In this document: piece after piece, positions 1 through 8,818 of the stretch | How the letters are laid out: every line of letters begins with the position of its first letter | How positions within the stretch are numbered: position 1 is the stretch's first letter | Source: JAGVDM01 sp964642315 | Lineage (GTDB): Bacteria > Patescibacteriota > Gracilibacteria > Peribacterales > Peribacteraceae | NCBI GenBank assembly: GCA_964642315.1 | Contig: CAZXOG010000001.1 | Location: 62,001-126,000 of the forward strand | Direction: 5' to 3' | Length of the DNA stretch: 64,000 bases | Position numbers and translations under genes: made by a program | The notes under the pieces: generated by a model | The model's input: the letters and a program-made list of their open reading frames with translations, nothing else | Database searches by the model: none | What the model was told of the DNA's origin: nothing

Positions 1-401
1 AGAACGCATGGGCGAGCGATTCGGTACGAACGGAGACTGCCTGGCCGGTTGATATCGAGGGGAGGGAAGAAGATGTAACCGTGTTCATGGAATTCAATTT
101 GCCGATGATCCACCACACGGATTTCATTGTGTATGCAGACGATTGCCTCCGGAGTATGCGCGTGAACGGGGTGCTCTACCCATTTCAGTTTGAATCTCCA
201 GAACGGTGTGAACCGGGTGAGCTGAAGGTCGATCTCGCCCCGTATTTGCAGGCCGGGGATAACCAGATTGAAGCACTTGTGCACGACAAAGGGGGCCGAG
301 CGAAATTCAACATGGTCCCCGTGCCGCAAGGGACACTGTTTGTGGTCTCGAGGGGCGTGATCGCGTTGACGATCGTCCTTGCCGGTCTCGTCTTACTCTG
401 A
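1..401 (+). CDS. Asp-Asp-Cys beta-sandwich membrane protein, 5' end outside window, short C-terminus
   Basis: The frame is open from base 3 to the window edge, so the start is missing. The visible 132 residues hold the same extracytoplasmic domain found in five proteins downstream: Asp-Asp-Cys near visible residues 46-48, a second Cys near 69, then the strand pattern DLxxYLxxGxN. One hydrophobic helix follows and the frame stops at TGA (399-401). The paralogues continue for about 450 more residues of GT-C membrane domain, so this copy is either a truncated remnant or a stand-alone anchored domain. Its end overlaps the convergent next gene by 9 nt. The similarity to carbohydrate-binding jelly-roll domains is inferred from the pattern, so function is unproven. 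Confidence 0.75.
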   Translation, partial: NAWASDSVRTETAWPVDIEGREEDVTVFMEFNLPMIHHTDFIVYADDCLRSMRVNGVLYPFQFESPERCEPGELKVDLAPYLQAGDNQIEALVHDKGGRAKFNMVPVPQGTLFVVSRGVIALTIVLAGLVLL

Positions 402-2042
402 GAGGGGAGAGCCAGATGCCGGTGGGTACTTGTACATCGTGCACGCTGGTTCCCCCGGAGGCATTGTCCATTCCCAGATCAGCTGCGGTCCCCGCGGGTC
501 CGTGTCCCATTGTCTCGGGTCGTTGAAGCGGTTCAAATCAATGCGGACAAAGGCTTCTGCCGGCGGATCGTTCGTGAAGTGGTACTCCTTCATCGACGGG
601 CTCGAGGCAATCGCGCTCTGCAAACGGCGGATTTGCTGCTGCTCCGAGACATGATTCAGCGCGGTGCGTGCCCACACGACATCGGGAGCAAGTTCCGGCA
701 ACTTGTCCATGGCGGCACTGAGGCAGATGCCCCAGTAATCACCGAGGAAACTCTGGGCATGGCTATCTCCGCCGAGTGGGCTCTTGTAGACGTATGACAG
801 CCTTCCCCACTGGGAGTAGGAGAACGCGCTTGCGAGCAGAATAGCTGCAACCAAAATCCATTGGAGCTTCTCCTTGCAGTGCTGGAATCCTAATGCTCCC
901 AGCACGAACACCAGCGGGTACAGGAAGAGGATTTGCCGCTCTTCATCGTACAACAAGGGGCGCTGAACAATGATTGCCGCAAAGGATAATCCCGCAACGA
1001 TCCATATCCACCGGGGGAGCGTGAGGACATACGTTGTTCCGCCCCAGAAGGGGAGTGCAATTCCTTCCTGCTTCTCCCCACCGCGGCGGAGGAAGAGCAG
1101 GAACATTCCTCCGACGAGGGCAATGAATGCGAGCGGGTTGGCAATCATGATGATCCAGCGCAGGCTGAACCACCACGGCAGCTCTCGCACGTCGTACACA
1201 ACGCCCCACGCACGGGTCATGATGACAGGATTAAAATCCGCGAAGAGTGTAAATGCATGAACCCACTGCCCGAAATTCAGTGTCCAGAACTTCGGATAGA
1301 AACAGACGACAACAATGATGCATGCGGCGAGCGGCAGCACTGCCAGTCTTATCCTTGCACCCACCTGCATCTTCACCGCGAAGAGGGCGTATCCCCATGT
1401 CAGCCCCACAAGAAGCAGTACATGGAGCAAGAGTGGCATGCGAAGAAGGAATGGCAGAGCTGCCACCACGCCGAGCCCGGCGAGATGGCTGGGCGGGAAT
1501 TTTCGCCGTACTGCGTTCCGGAAGATCACCCACATTGCGAGTGTGGTGATCAGATAGGCCATTGCAGTCGGGAAGTCTTTCGTATTGAAGAGTGCATGCC
1601 CACCGAAACGGATGATGCCGACGAGCATGGCTACTGCGAGGGCGGTTGTGGCCCATGGGACGCCGCTTTTCCGCAGAAGCTTCACTACAAGGTACAAACC
1701 GGTTGGATACAGCACGAATGTGACAGCATGGCGCACAAGGTACGGATCGCGCATCCAGGCAAAGAGGTACTCGGTGCAGATGCCCAGTACAAGCTCCCAC
1801 AGGATCGCATAGTAACCATTATGGTCTTGGGGGAGCGAAAGGTCGCTCAGCCCGTATTCGCCTATTGCTGCTCGGCTGATGAAGTACTGGATACCATCAT
1901 CCCACGTGATGTGACCGGGGAGATTGAGCAGGACACCGAGACCGAACGACAGCACGACAATACCTGCCCATACACATATCTGCACGGGGAAGCGAAAACC
2001 CTTTGGTGTTGAACCGTGTCGTCGTGGCAACGGGGGCATCAT
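393..2042 (-). CDS. GT-C type polytopic glycosyltransferase without the Asp-Asp-Cys domain
   Basis: About 549 residues with roughly ten membrane helices. After the first helix (about residues 22-39) comes a loop with Asp-Asp (48-49), the place where GT-C enzymes keep their catalytic acidic residue, and later a GHALFNTKDFP motif typical of one branch of PMT/ArnT-like transferases. Such enzymes move a sugar from a polyprenyl-phosphate donor on the outer face of the membrane. The frame is open to 2216, but that would overlap the divergent neighbour. ATG codons at 2042 and 2039 are plausible starts. A TATGAT hexamer at 2043-2038 overlaps them and lies 7 nt before an in-frame TTG at 2030, so a leaderless TTG start is the alternative. 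The acceptor is unknown. Confidence 0.8.
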   Translation of the reverse strand: MMPPLPRRHGSTPKGFRFPVQICVWAGIVVLSFGLGVLLNLPGHITWDDGIQYFISRAAIGEYGLSDLSLPQDHNGYYAILWELVLGICTEYLFAWMRDPYLVRHAVTFVLYPTGLYLVVKLLRKSGVPWATTALAVAMLVGIIRFGGHALFNTKDFPTAMAYLITTLAMWVIFRNAVRRKFPPSHLAGLGVVAALPFLLRMPLLLHVLLLVGLTWGYALFAVKMQVGARIRLAVLPLAACIIVVVCFYPKFWTLNFGQWVHAFTLFADFNPVIMTRAWGVVYDVRELPWWFSLRWIIMIANPLAFIALVGGMFLLFLRRGGEKQEGIALPFWGGTTYVLTLPRWIWIVAGLSFAAIIVQRPLLYDEERQILFLYPLVFVLGALGFQHCKEKLQWILVAAILLASAFSYSQWGRLSYVYKSPLGGDSHAQSFLGDYWGICLSAAMDKLPELAPDVVWARTALNHVSEQQQIRRLQSAIASSPSMKEYHFTNDPPAEAFVRIDLNRFNDPRQWDTDPRGPQLIWEWTMPPGEPACTMYKYPPASGSPLSE

Positions 2043-2207
2043 ACCAGTGACGTCGAGTGTCCACGCATCACACGCTCGCCTCGGACGGCGTTTTCTTGTG
2101 CAATTGCGTACGACGACAGTATGACAGAACATCAGGGGCGCGTTGCGTCTGTGGCATTCAAGCTTCTTCCTTGCTACCCTCCGCTCAATTCCGTTCCCAT
2201 ACGCACA

Positions 2208-4133
2208 ATGGCTCAACAGCGAAGAAGAGGAAGTTTTCTCATTGCCACCGCGGTATTCCTCGGCGTGCTCCTCACGTGCTTTTTCATCATTCAGGCATCG
2301 TATCCCCGTTTTGTAGAAGCGCGGTACCGCACAAGCGGGCGATTTGTTGGGGACGCTCAGCGTTCTGTGTACTACGACGGCAAGAGTACATGGAAGCCCT
2401 CACCAGCGAATGCACCGTTTACGTTCGTGACGCCGCTTATCCCTCAGGCGCAGCGGGAGTGGGGGAATTTCCAGTTGCCGTTGTATGCCTACTCCGGCGG
2501 CGACGACGTCGACGTGGAATTCACGGTGCACCTCCAGGCGTTGCATCCGTGGATGTACCGCGTTGTCGCAGACGATTGTCTGCGGGAACTCACGATCAAC
2601 GGGAAGGTTGTGGAAGGAAGGAATAACGCCCCGCTGCAGTTCTGCAACTTGGAAGGGCAGGTACTGGATCTCAGCGCATATCTGACCGGCGGTGCGAATA
2701 CTGTGCAGGCGCGAATCCGCGACAACGGAGGTTTCGCAATTTTCCGCATGGATGTCGCGGGAGCTGATCCTTTCTTCCTGGCGACACGCATCATTGCCTT
2801 CGGAGCTCTCGCGGGATACCTCTGGTTCCTGATGTTCTCAATTCTGCGTTTCAAAAAAGCACTGCAGCCCGTGGTGTTGGCGGTGGTGTTCTGTGCTGGC
2901 CTCGCGCTGATCTACAACATCCGATTCGCGTATTCCCATTTTTCCTACGACGCGGACGGGCATGTGAATTACATCGTGTTCCTGCGGGAGATGTGGGCGA
3001 TTCCCCCGCCCGAGGGGTACGGAGCGGAAGGATGGCAATTCTACCAGCCGCCTCTCTATTACTTCTTCGTGGCTCTCTGGTGGGTAATCGGCGGTGGGGT
3101 GTTTGGGCGGAGTCAATGGTGGCTCATCCAGGACACAGAGACGATCTCGTGGGCCATCATGGCAATGACCTTGGGAGTTGTCGCGTGGCTGAGTTCCATG
3201 CTGTTCCGTTCTGAAAAGGAGAAGGGATTGGCGGCGCTCCAGGTTCTGTTGTTCGGCGTCATACCTGGCGTGGTGTTCATGTCTTCCCGCATCACGAACG
3301 ATGTCGCGTTGTTCTTCTTCTCAAGCCTCTTCCTCGCTTTCCTCTACCGGTGGTGGCAGAATCCGCAGTCACGGACATGGGTTCTGCTCTGGCTGATTGC
3401 GGCAGCAGCACTGCTCTCCAAGAGCAACGGAATGGCGCTCGTGCCGATTGCGCTCATCGCGCTCCTGTTTCGCAGGCGCATCTCGCTGCTGGCTAAGGCC
3501 GGTCTCGGCGGATTCGGCGTTCTCCTCGTTGCTGTATCGATAGGTTGGTACGCATTCTTGCGGGCGGTGGTCCATGGTCAGAACGTGCTCGTGGGGAACC
3601 TCGGCGCTTTGCACATTGGGCTGCATTTCGATGCACATTGGTGGCAACTTCTCGTTTTCAATCCCATCGCGCTTTTCTTCCACCCATTCAATAATCCGTG
3701 GTCGGACGAATTCCGGCGCCAGTATTACTGGGAATACCTCTATCGCAGCGCATTCTTTGGAGAGTGGGACTTTGGGCACAAGGCAACCGTGATGGCCGCG
3801 CTCCTATTGATCGCAGGAACGCCGCTGGTTGTTGCAGGAGTGTACGGCATCTACCGTTGCGTGCGGAAAGATTGGTATGCGCAAGTGCCGCTTCTCGCAA
3901 CCATGCTCGTGTTCTTCGCGGAAGGCATTGCCTACAGAACAGTAGCCCCGTACGGGTGCAACCAGGACTTCCGCTTCATCGCGCCGGTCATTATTCCCTG
4001 CACGTACTACGCGATCATGGGGATTACCCAAGCGCCGAAACGGCTGCAGCAGCCTCTCTGGCAAGCCTTTACCGTTTTCGTCGTGAGCTGCTCCGCGTTC
4101 ATCCTCGGCATTGTGGCATTCTTCGGGACATGA
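2208..4133 (+). CDS. GT-C glycosyltransferase with inserted Asp-Asp-Cys beta-sandwich domain
   Basis: 641 residues from ATG 2208, whose N-terminus (basic, then helix at about 10-29) is a normal signal anchor; longer frames would overlap the divergent gene. Residues about 85-185 form the extracytoplasmic domain: Asp122-Asp123-Cys124, second Cys146, then DLSAYL and a gly-rich strand. After helices at about 188-238 comes the GT-C loop with Tyr-Asp-Ala-Asp-Gly-His (247-252) and a QPPLYYFF motif shared by its paralogues; further helices follow. This arrangement suggests a lipid-linked sugar transferase with a glycan-contacting domain on the cell surface. It is one of six paralogues within 15 kb. 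Donor and acceptor cannot be read from sequence. Confidence 0.85.
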   Translation: MAQQRRRGSFLIATAVFLGVLLTCFFIIQASYPRFVEARYRTSGRFVGDAQRSVYYDGKSTWKPSPANAPFTFVTPLIPQAQREWGNFQLPLYAYSGGDDVDVEFTVHLQALHPWMYRVVADDCLRELTINGKVVEGRNNAPLQFCNLEGQVLDLSAYLTGGANTVQARIRDNGGFAIFRMDVAGADPFFLATRIIAFGALAGYLWFLMFSILRFKKALQPVVLAVVFCAGLALIYNIRFAYSHFSYDADGHVNYIVFLREMWAIPPPEGYGAEGWQFYQPPLYYFFVALWWVIGGGVFGRSQWWLIQDTETISWAIMAMTLGVVAWLSSMLFRSEKEKGLAALQVLLFGVIPGVVFMSSRITNDVALFFFSSLFLAFLYRWWQNPQSRTWVLLWLIAAAALLSKSNGMALVPIALIALLFRRRISLLAKAGLGGFGVLLVAVSIGWYAFLRAVVHGQNVLVGNLGALHIGLHFDAHWWQLLVFNPIALFFHPFNNPWSDEFRRQYYWEYLYRSAFFGEWDFGHKATVMAALLLIAGTPLVVAGVYGIYRCVRKDWYAQVPLLATMLVFFAEGIAYRTVAPYGCNQDFRFIAPVIIPCTYYAIMGITQAPKRLQQPLWQAFTVFVVSCSAFILGIVAFFGT

Positions 4134-4167
4134 GCATCTTCCCTCCTGCGGTACCGCCTGTCCCCGT

Positions 4168-5988
4168 TCAGAACTCGAAGAAGTACAGGAGCAGGATGAA
4201 AGCAGCGCAGAGGGAAACGAGCATCGTTACCGCATACCGTCCGAGAGGGGCGAGGTACTTCGGTGAGTGTTCCAGGCCGGCGACAAGGAAGAATGCGAGG
4301 GGGAGCAGGAAGGGGACCGAGTGGCGGAAATCCTGGTTCGCGCTGAAGGGCGCGAAGACGCGGTAGGCAACTTGTGCGGCAAACATCAGGAGGAAGAGCA
4401 GCATGAAGGGGGCGCTCTTCCGCCAGTCGAGCACGCCGCGCCGCCAGAAGCCAATGACAAGGAAGAGCAGTGTGAGTGTGCCGAAGAAGAGGAGCGTGGA
4501 AGCAATGCCGACGAACTCCTTCGGGTACTGGAATTCGCCGAAGAATGCACTCCGGAAGAAGTATTCAAGGAAGAATTGCCTTCTGGCTGCATCTTCCCAT
4601 GGGTGGTTGAATGGAACAGCGAGGAATGCGAAAGGATTAAATGTCACGAGGTGCTCGAAAGTCGTGGTGAGTCTAAGGCCGGAATGCATGGACTTATTGC
4701 CGAGCGTGAACATGTTCTGGTGGTTCTGCTCAATGAGAAAACGCACCAGCGGGAACCAGCCAGTGAGAGCAACGAATAGCAGCAATCCGGTAAACCAGTG
4801 GGCGATGCGTTTCCACCACCGTGTCTGGGTGACGAAAGGCATGAGGCCGAAGATGACCGGCATGAAGACCAGTCCGCTCACGCGGGTAACGCAGGCGAGG
4901 CTTGCGGCGGCAATGAGGCAGTACCATGTCCGCAGGCTCCGCGTCTGCCACCACTGAACGAGCAGACCGAACGCGAGGAATGAGAGGAGGACGTAGAGGG
5001 TATTGTTCGTGATCCTCGCGGCGTCGAAGATCAGTGTTGGCATTGTTGCGATGATGGCGAGGAAGAATCCTTGGTACGGGGCAGAGCGGAAGAGTTTCCG
5101 GGCAATCCATGTTGCGATTGCCAGAGCCCCGATAGACAGGAACAACGAGAAGATTTGCAAATCGTGGAGCACCGTCGCCTCGTGCATACGGCCGAGGAGG
5201 TAATCCAACCGCACGACGAGTGCGCCGAAGAAGTAGTACAGCGGTGGATGGTGGAAGACGAATCCCTCGCTTGCCGGTGGCATGGAGAAGTTTTCGGCGA
5301 CGTACCGGATGTACCGGATGTGGTCGTCCGTATCATGGCCGCGCACGAAGTAGTGCGTCGAGAGCAGGTAGAGAACGCGGAGTGCGGTGCCGACGGAGAA
5401 GATAAGGAGCAGGAAACGGAGCTGATTATCCTTGGTGATAGCAATGGCAAATATCATGAAGAGCCCCATGCCGAAGAGTGTCACGGACCAGTTCAGCATG
5501 GAGATCAGCGGATCAGTGCGGGATGGCGTAATCCGCACGCCGCCATTCCCTCCGCTGTCTTTCAGCTTGAACGACAATGTATTCGTGCCTGGAATGAGGT
5601 ACGCGCTGAGATCGAACGGTTGTCCGAGCGTCGAAAAGTCACAGAACCGGATGCGTTCTTCCTGCACGGCCTTTCCATTGATTGTCAGCTCCTCGAGGCA
5701 ATCATCTGGTTTGATGTAGAACGTGCTCGGATGGAGCCATGCGAGCTGCATCGGGATATCAATGGTCAGCGCTTCGGCCTGAGAGGGGACGAAGACGGGG
5801 TGATCTGCCGTGCGGCGCTCGAATCCGGCATACTGGTACGTTGCCTGCCCGAACGACGGCTGCGCGACAATCCGCAGAAAGAGCAGATTGAGGAAGATCA
5901 GCACGCCGAAAAACAACACGTCCCGGGCCCGGAACGAGATGACAAACGAACGAGATCGTTCAATTTCCTGCGAACCCTTTTGCGGCAT
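4168..5988 (-). CDS. GT-C glycosyltransferase with inserted Asp-Asp-Cys beta-sandwich domain
   Basis: 606 residues. Helix at about 24-42, beta-sandwich at about 70-155 with Asp95-Asp96-Cys97 and Cys116, then helices at 165-210 and the catalytic-type loop GHDTDDH (217-223), followed by HHPPLYYFFGAL and multiple helices. The domain order is the same as in 2208-4133, to which it is convergent. The start fits a promoter-like pair TTGCTG-N16-TACACT ending 10 nt before the ATG, implying an almost leaderless message. The neighbour upstream is a GT2-GtrA gene on the same strand that could supply the polyprenyl-phosphate sugar; that link is inferred. Confidence 0.85.
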   Translation of the reverse strand: MPQKGSQEIERSRSFVISFRARDVLFFGVLIFLNLLFLRIVAQPSFGQATYQYAGFERRTADHPVFVPSQAEALTIDIPMQLAWLHPSTFYIKPDDCLEELTINGKAVQEERIRFCDFSTLGQPFDLSAYLIPGTNTLSFKLKDSGGNGGVRITPSRTDPLISMLNWSVTLFGMGLFMIFAIAITKDNQLRFLLLIFSVGTALRVLYLLSTHYFVRGHDTDDHIRYIRYVAENFSMPPASEGFVFHHPPLYYFFGALVVRLDYLLGRMHEATVLHDLQIFSLFLSIGALAIATWIARKLFRSAPYQGFFLAIIATMPTLIFDAARITNNTLYVLLSFLAFGLLVQWWQTRSLRTWYCLIAAASLACVTRVSGLVFMPVIFGLMPFVTQTRWWKRIAHWFTGLLLFVALTGWFPLVRFLIEQNHQNMFTLGNKSMHSGLRLTTTFEHLVTFNPFAFLAVPFNHPWEDAARRQFFLEYFFRSAFFGEFQYPKEFVGIASTLLFFGTLTLLFLVIGFWRRGVLDWRKSAPFMLLFLLMFAAQVAYRVFAPFSANQDFRHSVPFLLPLAFFLVAGLEHSPKYLAPLGRYAVTMLVSLCAAFILLLYFFEF

Positions 5989-5998
5989 ATCGGAGTGC

Positions 5999-6026
5999 AG
6001 TGTACCTGTTCTCCTGCAGGCAGCAA
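5999..6026 (-). promoter_or_regulatory. Promoter of the 5988 GT-C gene
   Basis: On the minus strand TTGCTG (6026-6021), 16 nt spacer, TACACT (6004-5999). The ATG at 5988 follows after 10 nt, so transcription would begin about at the start codon. Confidence 0.5.
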
Positions 6027-6030
6027 AATG

Positions 6031-7128
6031 TCATGCATTGCGTCGCCATGTCAGCAGGCGGCTCATCGTGTAATTCCACACGACTCCGGTAAACGCGCCC
6101 GTGACGACGCAGAGAAGCTCATGAACCCCCAAGGAGAAGAGAAACGTACTCACCGCGAGATTCGCGAGAGCGCCGAAAATGCATGCAATGTTGTACTTGA
6201 GGAATCCGAAGAGTGCCCCTGTCCCGTGCAGCCGCATGCCGGCGAATGTCCAGGCGTTGTTGAGGAAGAAGTTGAAGAGGATGGCCGTTTCGGTCGCCAG
6301 GGCGATGGAGAGGGAGAACCTGCCAATCGTCAAATCGGTACCATTCCGCAGGAGCGCCGAGAAGAGGAGGTATGTCCCTGTATGCACGAACACGCCAAGG
6401 AATCCCACGATGCAGTACTTGAGGAATACGAGCGGAATGTACTTGCCGATGGTCACATCGTAGAGATACTCGAGGAATTCGATCTGCACGCGTCGTGACA
6501 ACTTGCTTTCGCCGTGCAGACGCTGGCCGAATACGAAGGGCAGTTCGCGGACTGTGGTGCCTTTCGGGGCATGCACGAGGATGTCGAGCAGCACCTTGAA
6601 TCCCTTGGGATTGAGTGAGGGGAGTGCGCATTCAAACGTCGTCCTGCGAATCGCAAAGAAACCGCTCATGGGATCCTGCACGCTCACCCGGCAGAGATGT
6701 TTGGCCATACGCGTAGCAACCCGGCTCAGGGCATGCCGTCGCTCATCCCACGCTCCGATACTGCCGCCCTCTGTGTATCGGGAGCCGATGGCAATATCGG
6801 CGCCGTTCTGAACAGCATCGTGCAAATTGTGCACGAGGGAGATGTCATGCTGGCCATCGGCATCCATGACTGCGAGGATGTCGCCCTTGGATGCGAGGAA
6901 ACCATCGATAATGGCGGAGGAAAGGCCGCGCCGGTCGATCCGGCGGATCACGTGAATGTGCGGCTTTTCCGCCGCAATGCGCAGCGCCACCTGCCACGTG
7001 CCATCCGGAGAATCGTCATCGACAATAATGATCTCGAACTCCAAATCACGGAGCGCTCTCTCGATATGGGGCAGGAGTTCGGGGAGATTGGCCGCTTCGT
7101 TGTACGTCGGGAGCACGAGGGAGAGCAT
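6031..7128 (-). CDS. Polyprenyl-phosphate glycosyltransferase (GT2) fused to GtrA-like membrane domain
   Basis: 365 residues from ATG 7128. The N-terminal GT2 domain opens with LPTYNEAANL, has IIVDDDSPDGT (Asp37-39) and Asp-Ala-Asp at 89-91, the metal and nucleotide-sugar binding signature of dolichol-phosphate mannose synthase relatives. The last about 120 residues hold four helices of the GtrA family (FLKYCIVGFLGVFVHTG, NFFLNNAWTF), proposed to help lipid-sugar flipping. This fusion makes and may translocate a polyprenyl-phosphate sugar for the GT-C enzymes around it. An upstream ATG at 7185 would overlap the preceding gene by 32 nt. I prefer 7128 because TACACT (7141-7136) lies 7 nt before it. 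Confidence 0.85.
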   Translation of the reverse strand: MLSLVLPTYNEAANLPELLPHIERALRDLEFEIIIVDDDSPDGTWQVALRIAAEKPHIHVIRRIDRRGLSSAIIDGFLASKGDILAVMDADGQHDISLVHNLHDAVQNGADIAIGSRYTEGGSIGAWDERRHALSRVATRMAKHLCRVSVQDPMSGFFAIRRTTFECALPSLNPKGFKVLLDILVHAPKGTTVRELPFVFGQRLHGESKLSRRVQIEFLEYLYDVTIGKYIPLVFLKYCIVGFLGVFVHTGTYLLFSALLRNGTDLTIGRFSLSIALATETAILFNFFLNNAWTFAGMRLHGTGALFGFLKYNIACIFGALANLAVSTFLFSLGVHELLCVVTGAFTGVVWNYTMSRLLTWRRNA

Positions 7129-7135
7129 TGGCGCC

Positions 7136-7141
7136 AGTGTA
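7136..7141 (-). promoter_or_regulatory. -10 element before GT2-GtrA gene
   Basis: TACACT on the minus strand, 7 nt from ATG 7128, inside the end of the upstream coding region. No convincing -35 is visible. It decides the start choice of the GT2-GtrA gene. Confidence 0.4.
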
Positions 7142-7153
7142 CTCCAGGGCTCT

Positions 7154-8791
7154 TTAATCGCCGCTTTTTTCTTCATGGTACGCACGTTCCGCGTTCACTG
7201 CCCAAATGTCCGCGTGATTCTCACTCCCTTCTACAATGCTATCCACAGCGGCCATGGCGGTGAGCATGCTGTGGTCCTGGTTGTTGTACTTGTGCATGCC
7301 GTTCCTGCCCACGAGAAAGAGGTTGGGAATCCGGTCGACGTATTCCCGGACAACGTGCAGCTGGTCGTAACTCCCGAGGTATGCCGGGTATGCCTTCGGC
7401 ATCCGGAGCACGCAGCCATCAAGAACATCCTCGCGCCGGAGGAATCCAATGGATTCCATTTCCGCAATGCCAAGATCAATGAGCTCGGCATCCGGCAGTG
7501 TCCAGAGGCCTTCTCCTTCGTTCACGAAGTACTCGAGGCCGATCCACACCGTCTTCCCAGGGTCGGCAACAAGATATGGGCTCCAATTGTTGAAAATCTG
7601 CACGCGGCCGACCTGCACATCACCTTCCTGGATGTAGATCCAGGTGTCGGGGACCGTTGCTGCGGGCTTCTTGCCCGGCTGTTGCACGTGCAATGTGCGG
7701 AGGAGGAGTCCGACGGTGAGGAAGTCGCGGTACCGCAGACCGTCCGCAACTTCGCACACGCGCGAGGGCGGGTGCGGGCGGATCATGCCGATCAGGTGTT
7801 TGATCGGCATGGTGGAGAAGAAATAATCGCACGGGTGTTCCGATGTGGTGCCCGTGGAGGTATCTTCCACGGTGGCCGAAGCTATGCGTCCATCGCGCAG
7901 AGTAATGCCGCACACCCTGTGCCGGAGAGCGACTGCGCCTCCGCAAGCCTGCACCTGTGCCGCGACAGTCTCCCACATCTGCCCGGGGCCGAACTTCGGG
8001 TAGTAGAACCGGGTGATGAGGCTCGTCTCGCGTTCCTGCTGGTGCTTGCGGAAATCACTGCTCAGGAGGTCACGGATTGCGTGAGCGATAGCGCGCCTGA
8101 GCGACAGGCCTTTGATCCGTTGCGATCCCCAATCCGAGCGGATCTGGCCGCACGGCACCCCCCAGACTTTCTCCGTGTATCCTCTGAAGAATGTCTTGTA
8201 CAGGCGGCGCCCGAAGCGGTTGATGAAGAACGCATCGAGGAATGTTTCGTCCCTGAGCGGGAAGAGCTTTGCCTTGATATAACTTATGGCGATGAGGCAG
8301 GTGTTGACGATGCCGAGTCGCCATGCGATTGAGAGCGTGATGCTCAGAGGATAAGGAAAGAAATTCCGTCGGAAGAAGATCCGGGAGATGCGGTGGCGCT
8401 GCAGCATGACCGCATCTTCCTTCTCGGGATCCGGCGCGTGACGGCGGAGAGATTGCTTCTCTCCTGGGGCACATTCCGGACACAGGTATTCCATCACCGC
8501 CTCTATGGCAAGCGTGAGATCCGGATCATCGGCGGACTGATCGGCGGCAGGTGCACCCTGAAGAGGGAGGATGTTGAACCACCAGCGCATTATGCGCTGG
8601 TTCTTGCTGAAGAACCGGTGGCCGCCGAGGTCAATACGATTCCCCTTGTGGACGTACGTCTGCGCGATGCCGCCGATGCGTTCCGTTTCCTCGAAGACAG
8701 CCGGGGTGATATCGGTCCGTTTGAGCAGTTCGTACGCGGCGGTGAGGCCGGCCGGCCCTGCACCGGCGATGATGGCGTGGTGTTTCTCCAT
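7154..8791 (-). CDS. FAD-dependent amine-oxidase-type oxidoreductase / UDP-galactopyranose-mutase-like flavoprotein
   Basis: 545 residues, cytoplasmic. The N-terminus has the dinucleotide-binding motif GAGPAGLTAAYELL (Gly10-x-Gly12-xx-Gly15), an acidic residue ending the second strand, then ERIGGIAQT and DLGGHRFF, which are characteristic of protoporphyrinogen oxidase/UDP-galactopyranose mutase superfamily flavoproteins. The middle contains YPKFGPGQMWE, seen in glycan-associated members of this family. It sits between two glycosyltransferase genes, so a role in making or remodelling a nucleotide or lipid-linked sugar is likely, but the substrate cannot be told from sequence. A TAGAGT element (8812-8807) lies 15 nt before the ATG. 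Confidence 0.75.
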   Translation of the reverse strand: MEKHHAIIAGAGPAGLTAAYELLKRTDITPAVFEETERIGGIAQTYVHKGNRIDLGGHRFFSKNQRIMRWWFNILPLQGAPAADQSADDPDLTLAIEAVMEYLCPECAPGEKQSLRRHAPDPEKEDAVMLQRHRISRIFFRRNFFPYPLSITLSIAWRLGIVNTCLIAISYIKAKLFPLRDETFLDAFFINRFGRRLYKTFFRGYTEKVWGVPCGQIRSDWGSQRIKGLSLRRAIAHAIRDLLSSDFRKHQQERETSLITRFYYPKFGPGQMWETVAAQVQACGGAVALRHRVCGITLRDGRIASATVEDTSTGTTSEHPCDYFFSTMPIKHLIGMIRPHPPSRVCEVADGLRYRDFLTVGLLLRTLHVQQPGKKPAATVPDTWIYIQEGDVQVGRVQIFNNWSPYLVADPGKTVWIGLEYFVNEGEGLWTLPDAELIDLGIAEMESIGFLRREDVLDGCVLRMPKAYPAYLGSYDQLHVVREYVDRIPNLFLVGRNGMHKYNNQDHSMLTAMAAVDSIVEGSENHADIWAVNAERAYHEEKSGD

Positions 8792-8818
8792 GACGGCGCT
8801 GCGCGCACTCTACCACAT

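Noticed and set aside
5071..8332. Two long plus-strand frames (5071-6498 and 6956-8332)
   Set aside because: Antisense to GT-C, GT2-GtrA and flavoprotein genes that carry clear family motifs.
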